Shown: in pieces, positions 58,682-64,000 of the stretch
How positions within the stretch are numbered: position 1 is the first letter of the stretch
How the letters are laid out: each line of letters opens with the position of its first letter
Source of the DNA: Chamaelirium japonicum
Lineage: Eukaryota; Streptophyta; Magnoliopsida; Liliales; Melanthiaceae
Assembly (NCBI GenBank): GCA_947650365.1
Contig: CANTAL010000021.1
Location: 930,001 to 994,000, forward strand
Reading direction: 5' to 3'
Length of the DNA: 64,000 nt
Translations under genes and position numbers: made by a program
Notes under the pieces: model-generated
Database searches by the model: none
What the model was told of the DNA's origin: nothing
What the model saw: only the letters and a program-made list of their open reading frames with translations

Positions 58682-60267
58682 GAAGAGAGAAGAGAATGGA
58701 AAGATTTAATTATATTATTTAGAAGTGGTGTTTTGGAATTTAGATTCCATCTTACTTCACACTTTTACCCAAGGCGAATGGACTAGAGTAGTACTTCTTC
58801 TCTGTTCTTTCTTCGTTTATCTCTCCCTACTTTTCTCTCTTCTTCTCTCTTCTTACAACTCATTATCAGCACGAACATATCGAGCCCAACCGACTAGTCA
58901 CAAGAAACCGGAAAGAGAAACAAAGACAAAAGAGAGAGAAGAAGAGAGAAGAGAATAGAGAGATAAATAATTTAAATAATATATTTAAATAATTTACTTA
59001 AATTCTAAATAGTGGTCGGCTGGACTCGACATGTTTATGCTGATAACATGTTGTGAGAAAAAAAAGAAGAAAGAAGAGAATGGAGAGATAATCGAAGAAA
59101 GAAGAGAGAAGAAGTCTTGCTCCAGTCTATTATCCATGGGTATAGGTATTAAGTAAGAAGGAATCTAAATTACAAAACTCCACTTCTCAATAATATAATT
59201 AAATCTCTCGGTTCTCTTCTCACTTCTCTCATCGATTAGGGTATCTCTTAATATTTGAACTTAGGGCCTAAGCAATTCGGGTATGCCACTTCTTACTATC
59301 GAGCCCAACCGACCAGTCGTATATCTCTCTTCTGTCTTCGTTTATCTCTTCGTTCTATTCTCTCTTCTTCTCTCTCTTCTGTGGAGTTTTGGAATTTAGA
59401 TTACTTCTTACTTCATACCTGTACCCATAGTGAATAGATTGGAGAAATACTTCTTTTCTCTTTTCTCTTCGGAGAGATGAGAGAGAAGAAGAAAGAAAAG
59501 AACAGAGAGATAAATGAAGAGAGAAGAGAGAAGTAATGCTCTAGTCCATTGACCACGGGTATAAGTATGAAGTAAGAAGGAATCTAAATTCCAAAACTCC
59601 TCTTCTGTCTTTATTTCTCTCTCCATTTTCATGTGACAGGTCGGTTGGGCTAAATATTATCGTGCTGATAATATATTGTGAGATGGGAGAAAGAGAGAGC
59701 CATTAAACGTGCCCTACTCTTAAGGGGTCATATATTATTTATAGGGTAAGTGTTGTGCGATGAGAGAAAGAGAGAGCTATCAAATGTGCCCCACCTTAAA
59801 GTGGTCATTTATTATTTATAGAGTAAGCTTACTTATGGCCTAAGTAATCTATGGGAAACCCTAATCCATGGGAGAAGAGAGAAGAAAACGAAGAGATTTA
59901 ATTATATTATACGACCCCTTTAGGGTGGAGCAAGTTTGATGGCTCTCTCTTTCTCCCATCTAACAATACGTTAATTAGTAAACTTAATTATTAAATTATT
60001 TAAATTATTTAATTAATAAATAAATAATTAATTTAATTAAAAAAATTATAGTAATATTACTATGATAATCATAATAATGTTGAGATAATACTATTGAGAA
60101 GTGGAGTTTTAGAATTTAAATTCCTTCTTACTTCATACCTATACCCGTGGTGATAATCAATTATATATAATTAAATATTTATAAGGTAAGCTTACTAATT
60201 AACAGAATTGATTTAATAATTATTTAAATAAATGATTAATATGACCCCTTTAGGGTGGGGCACGTTA

Positions 60268-60458
60268 GATCGGATGGTTGTCCATCATCGGATCTCTCCC
60301 ATGGATTAGGGTTTCCCATTGATTGCTTAGGCCCTAAGTAAGCTTACCCTATAAATAATATATGATCCATTTAGGGTAGGGCACGTTTGATGGCTCTCTC
60401 TTTCTTTCATCTCAAAACACATTATCAGTACGAACATATCGAGCCTAACCGAACAGTC
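60268..60458 (+). repeat. L/P core nested in a second L fragment
   Basis: Duplicate of 35250-35440, with the same L-into-L junction (CACGTTAGATCGGATGG). Confidence 0.7.
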
Positions 60459-60499
60459 ACAAAAAAACGGAGAGAGAAACGAAGACAGAAATAAGAGAA

Positions 60500-60970
60500 G
60501 AAGATATAGTTCAAAAAATAATAATTTAAATAAATTGCTATGTAATTAAAAAATTAAATTTTTTTATTAAATTATAAAATATTAATTGAAATAAATAAAA
60601 AAAATAATTATTTAATTAAGTAATAAAATAAAATAATAATTTAATAACTATTTACTTATTATTTTAATAATAAGGTAATTATTTGAATATATAAATAACA
60701 AAATGTTTTTTTCAATAACTTAATTTTTTTTAAATAATCAAATTAATATTATTTATTTTATTATTTAAATAATAAAAAATTTATTTAAATAATTTAAATA
60801 TTTAGTTATATAGAAAATTAAATATTTATTTAATTATTTAATTATTTAATTTATTAAAAAAATTAAATTAATTAAATAATAGGAAGTAAAGAAGGAAGAT
60901 GAGGCACACTCAAATTTTTTGCTTTAAAAATAATTTATATTATTCTTTAAAAAATTAAAAATATTACAAA
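60500..60970 (+). repeat. A/T module T, 5'-truncated
   Basis: Duplicate of 35480-35945. Confidence 0.7.
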
Positions 60971-61177
60971 TGTTTTGAGATCTTTCGATCGGATGGCTGT
61001 CCACCGTCGGATCTCTCCTATGGATTAGGATTTTCTATAGATTGCTTATGCTCTAAGTAAGTTTACCCTATAAATAATATATGACCCATTTTGGGTAGAG
61101 CACGTTTAATGGCTTTTTCTTTCTCTCATCTTACAACACGTTATCAGCATTAACATGTCGAGCCCAACCGACTAGTC
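60971..61177 (+). repeat. L/P core, plus sense, with L start
   Basis: Starts TGTTTTGAGATCTTTCGATC, close to an inverted copy of its own end. The purine stretch GGAAGTAAAGAAGGAAGA lies at 60882-60899. Confidence 0.7.
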
Positions 61178-61866
61178 ATAAGAAAACAGAGAGAAATGAA
61201 GACAGAAGAGAGAAGAAAAAAGAAGAGAACGGAGAGATAAATAAAGAGAGAAGAAAGAAGAAGTCCTACTCTAATCCATTCACTACTGGTATAAGTATAA
61301 AGTAAGAAAGAATCTAAATTCCAAAACTCCTCTTCTCAATATTTATATGACCCCTTTAGGGTGGGGTACGTTTGACGACTCACTTTTTCTTCATCACAAA
61401 TCACGTTATTAGCATGAACATATCGAGCCCAACCGACCAATCACAAGAAAACAGAGAGAGAAAGGAAGAGAGAAGAGAGAGAAGAGACGGGGAAATAAAC
61501 GACGAGAGAAGATAGAAGAAGTCCTGCTCCAACCCATTGGCCACAGGTATAGGTGTGAAGTAAGAAGAAATCTAATTAGCGTGGGGCACGTTTGATGACT
61601 CTCACTTTCTCCCATCTTACAATATGTTATCAGCATGAATATGTCGAGCCCAACTGACCAAACATAAGAAAACAGAGAGAGAAACAAAGACAGAAGAGAG
61701 AGAAGAAGAAAGAAGAAAACAGTGAGATAAACGAATAGAGCAGAGAGAAGAAGTCCTGCTCCAGTCCATTCACCATGGGTATAGGTATAAAATAAGAAGG
61801 AATCTAAATTCCAAAACTCCACTTCTAAATAATATAATTAAATCTCTCCGTTCTCTTCTCTCTTCT

Positions 61867-61960
61867 CCCATAGATTAGGGTTTTTTATAGATTGCTTAGG
61901 CCCTAAGTAAGCTTACCCTATAAATAAAATATGACCCCTTTAGGGTGGGGCATGTTTGAC
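61867..61960 (+). repeat. L core truncated, fused to module A
   Basis: GGGCATGTTTGAC joins ACCTATACCCATGGCCAATG at about 61960, skipping P and leader. Confidence 0.65.
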
Positions 61961-62083
61961 ACCTATACCCATGGCCAATGGACTGAAGCAGGAATTCTTC
62001 TCTCTTCTCTCTTCGTTTATCTCTCTCTTCTCTTCTCTCTTCTTCTCTCTCTTTTGTCTTCGGTTCTCTCTCCGTTTTCTTAT

Positions 62084-62246
62084 GACTGGTCGATTGGGAT
62101 CGATATACTCGTGCTGATAACGTGTTGTGCGATGAAAGAAAAAGAGAGTCATCAAATGTGCCCCACCTTAAAGGGGTCGTATAGTATTTATAGGGTAAGA
62201 TTACTTAGGACCTAAATAATATATCAAAAACCCTAATCCATGGGAG
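62084..62246 (-). repeat. L/P core, minus sense
   Basis: Complete; P TCGTGCTGATAACG intact at 62110-62123. Confidence 0.7.
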
Positions 62247-62947
62247 AGGAGAGAAGAGAATGAAGAGATTTAATTATATTAATTAGAAGTGAAGTTTTAG
62301 GATTTAGATTTCTTCTTACTTCACACCTATAACCATAGCGAATGGACTAGAGTGGGACTTCTCTCTTCTTTCTTTGTTTATCTCTCCGTTCTCTTCTCTA
62401 TTCTTCTCTCTTCTCACTACACGTTATCAGCACGAATATGTCGAGCCCAGTTGACCAGTCACAAGAAAACGATGTAAGAAACAAAGACAGAAAAGAAAGA
62501 ATAAGAGAAAAGAGAACGGAGAGATAAATGAAGAGAAAATAAGATAAATAAAATATTTTTCATACTCATAAATTTATATAAATTATTTAAATATTTAAAT
62601 AATAACATTGAGAGATACTATTTAAATATTTAAAGAAATGATATATTTTATAATATTTAAGAAAATATTAATTAAAATAAATAAGCAATCTCCTATCTCA
62701 TAACACGTTCTCAGCATAAACATGTCGAGCCCAGCGGACCAGTCACAAAAAAACAGAGAGAGAAACGAAGACAGAAGAGAGAGAAGTAGAGAGAAGAGAA
62801 TTGAGAGATAAATAAAAAGAGAAGAGAGAAGAAGTCCTACTCCATTCCATTCACCACGGTTATAGGTGTGAAGTAAGAAGAAATCTAAATTCCAACACTC
62901 TACATCTCAATAATATAATTAGATCTCTCCGTTATCTTCTCTCTTCT

Positions 62948-63108
62948 CCCATGTGTTAGGGTTTCCTATAGATTGCTTAGGCCCTAAGTAAGCTTACCCT
63001 ATAAATAATATATGACCCCTTTAGGGTAGGGCATGTTTGATGGCTCTTTTTTTCTCCCATCTCAAAACATATTATCAACACAAACATGTTGAGCCCAACC
63101 GACCAGTC
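62948..63108 (+). repeat. L/P core, plus sense
   Basis: Third member of the 2128/7550 series; P decayed (TATTATCAACACAA). Confidence 0.7.
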
Positions 63109-63399
63109 ATAATAAAATAGAGAGAAAAATGAAGACAGAAGAGAGAGCAGAAGAGAAAGAGAACGAAGAGATAAACGAGGAGAGAAGAGAAAAAAATTCC
63201 TACTCCAATCCATTGGCCATAGGTATATGTATGAAATAAGAAGGAATCTAAATTCCAAAACTCCACAGAAGATAAAGAAGAGAAAAGAACGAAGAGATAA
63301 ATAAAGAAAAAAGAGAGAAAAAGTCCATCTTAAGTCCATTTGCCATGGGTATAGGTGTAAAAAAAGAAGGAATCTAAATTTTAAAACTCTACTTCTCAA

Positions 63400-64000
63400 T
63401 AGTATCATCTTAACGTTATTATGATTATCATAATAATATTACAATAACTTTTTTAATTAAATTAATTATTTATTAAAATATTAAATAATTTAATAATTTA
63501 AAAATTTTAATGAATAATTTTTTAGTAAAATAATTAATTTCTTTACTTATTTAAATATTTAATTAAATTTATTATTTTATTTATTTATTTATTATTATAT
63601 TATTAAATAATTAAATAAGGTAACTATTTATTTATATAAATTATTAAAAAAATAAATAATGATTAAATTATATATTTAATTAATTATTTTTTTATTAATT
63701 GTTTTATTAAATTTTATTTTATTTTAATTATTTAAATAATAAGTTAATTATTGACATATTTAAAAACTTATTTAGTGAAGAAATATATTAAATAGATTAT
63801 TTACTAAAACAAATAAATAATTTAATTATTAAATAATTTTATAGTTAAATAAATAATAATAAAGTAAATTTTTATGTAATTAAATAATTATTTTATTAAA
63901 TTATGAAATATTAATTATAATTAATTAAAAAATTAATTATTTATTTAATTAAAAAAATAAAAAAATAATTCAATAACTATTTACTAATTATTTAAATAAT
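63400..64000 (+). repeat. A/T module T, cut by the window end
   Basis: Left terminus AGTATCATCTTAACGTTATT at 63400; collinear with 2575-3130. Confidence 0.7.

Larger units (their letters stand above)
52830..59235. repeat. Large segmental duplication, copy b (part 1)
   Basis: Collinear with 23100-29560. It differs by many substitutions and short indels, and by one internal deletion in the L core near 57231. Confidence 0.85.
59236..61965. repeat. Large segmental duplication, copy b (part 2)
   Basis: Counterpart of 34295-36780. Compared with copy a, about 4.7 kb (29.56-34.29 kb, including the 3240-bp solo LTR) is absent between parts 1 and 2. Confidence 0.8.
1..64000. repeat. Family R mosaic repeat block (whole window except two solo LTRs)
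   Basis: The same five modules recur from end to end on both strands. L carries GGATTAGGGTTTCCC, CTATAAATAATATA and CCCCTTTAGGGTGGGG. P is CGTTATCAGCACGA. G is a purine-rich GAGAGAGAAGAAG-type leader. A is the conserved tail ending CCAAAACTCCACTTCTCAATA. T is an A/T-only module. I could place about 60-70 partial or complete L/P cores on each strand. No coding module (gag, protease, integrase, RT, RNase H or transposase motif) is visible in any frame. A small non-coding LTR retrotransposon amplified into tandem and inverted arrays is the best explanation; a satellite that captured an LTR is the alternative. Confidence 0.8.
61966..64000. repeat. 5.4-kb higher-order repeat, partial copy c (running off the window)
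   Basis: From about 62500 it is collinear with 1690-3100 and 7085-8600. It has the special A/T segment (62545-62690), then an L core (62948), two leader/A units, then the A/T module starting near 63400. The A/T module's marker 'TTTAGTGAAGAAATATATTA' is at 63769, with counterparts at 2928 and 8377. The copy continues past the window end. Confidence 0.75.

Noticed and set aside
1..64000. CRISPR array or bacterial operon
   Set aside because: Repeats are long, inverted and degenerate without regular unique spacers, and no bacterial genes are present.
1..64000. Assembly artefact as sole cause of the higher-order repeats
   Set aside because: Copies differ by many scattered substitutions and small indels, so they are not duplicated reads. 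A mis-join at individual repeat boundaries still cannot be excluded from sequence alone.

Overview
This window looks like a block of plant repetitive DNA, probably heterochromatic. I find no credible protein-coding gene, rRNA or functional tRNA gene. The plant assignment rests on three things: two plant-type solo LTRs (a large TG...CA LTR ending in a conserved 'CCTGTGGGATCGACC...ACTTGCG' tract, and a TGTAACGCCCC.../...GTTACA LTR), plant telobox motifs (AAACCCTAA), and strong A+T richness. The species cannot be named from the sequence.

Almost the whole window is built from one interspersed, tandem and inverted repeat family, here called family R. In its sense direction the modules are: (L) an LTR-like promoter core with a telobox, a TATA box and a CACAACA end; (P) a primer-binding-site-like sequence CGTTATCAGCACGA; (G) a purine-rich leader of about 100-150 bp; (A) a conserved tail of about 60 bp, from roughly CCACGGGTATAGGTGTGAAG to CCAAAACTCCACTTCTCAATA; (T) an almost pure A/T module of up to about 800 bp; then a purine-rich stretch and another L. 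Dozens of copies lie on each strand, many truncated or rearranged. P matches the anticodon arm of tRNA-Ile(IAU), so family R is best read as a small non-coding LTR retrotransposon (TRIM/LARD-like) that may be primed by a half-tRNA and has been amplified into a mosaic satellite. That reading is inference.

Layout: 1-3870 and about 5400-9340 are two copies of a 5.4-kb higher-order repeat, with a third partial copy near 62.0-64.0 kb. 9340-11760 and 12795-15540 are a second tandem pair. 20.29-21.13 and 21.66-22.51 kb are a third pair, offset 1.39 kb. 23.1-29.56 kb matches 52.83-59.24 kb (offset about 29.7 kb), and the match resumes at 34.3-36.8 versus 59.24-61.97 kb (offset about 25.0-25.3 kb). 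4.3-5.67 kb matches parts of 50.6-52.6 kb.

Two unrelated solo LTRs interrupt family R. One is 29761-33000 (3240 bp, + strand, flanked by the 5-bp duplication CAGGA). The other is 44082-46347 (2266 bp, sense on the - strand, flanked by TTTC). Neither has an internal retrotransposon domain here. All long open frames are by-products of stop-poor polypyrimidine or GC-rich tracts.
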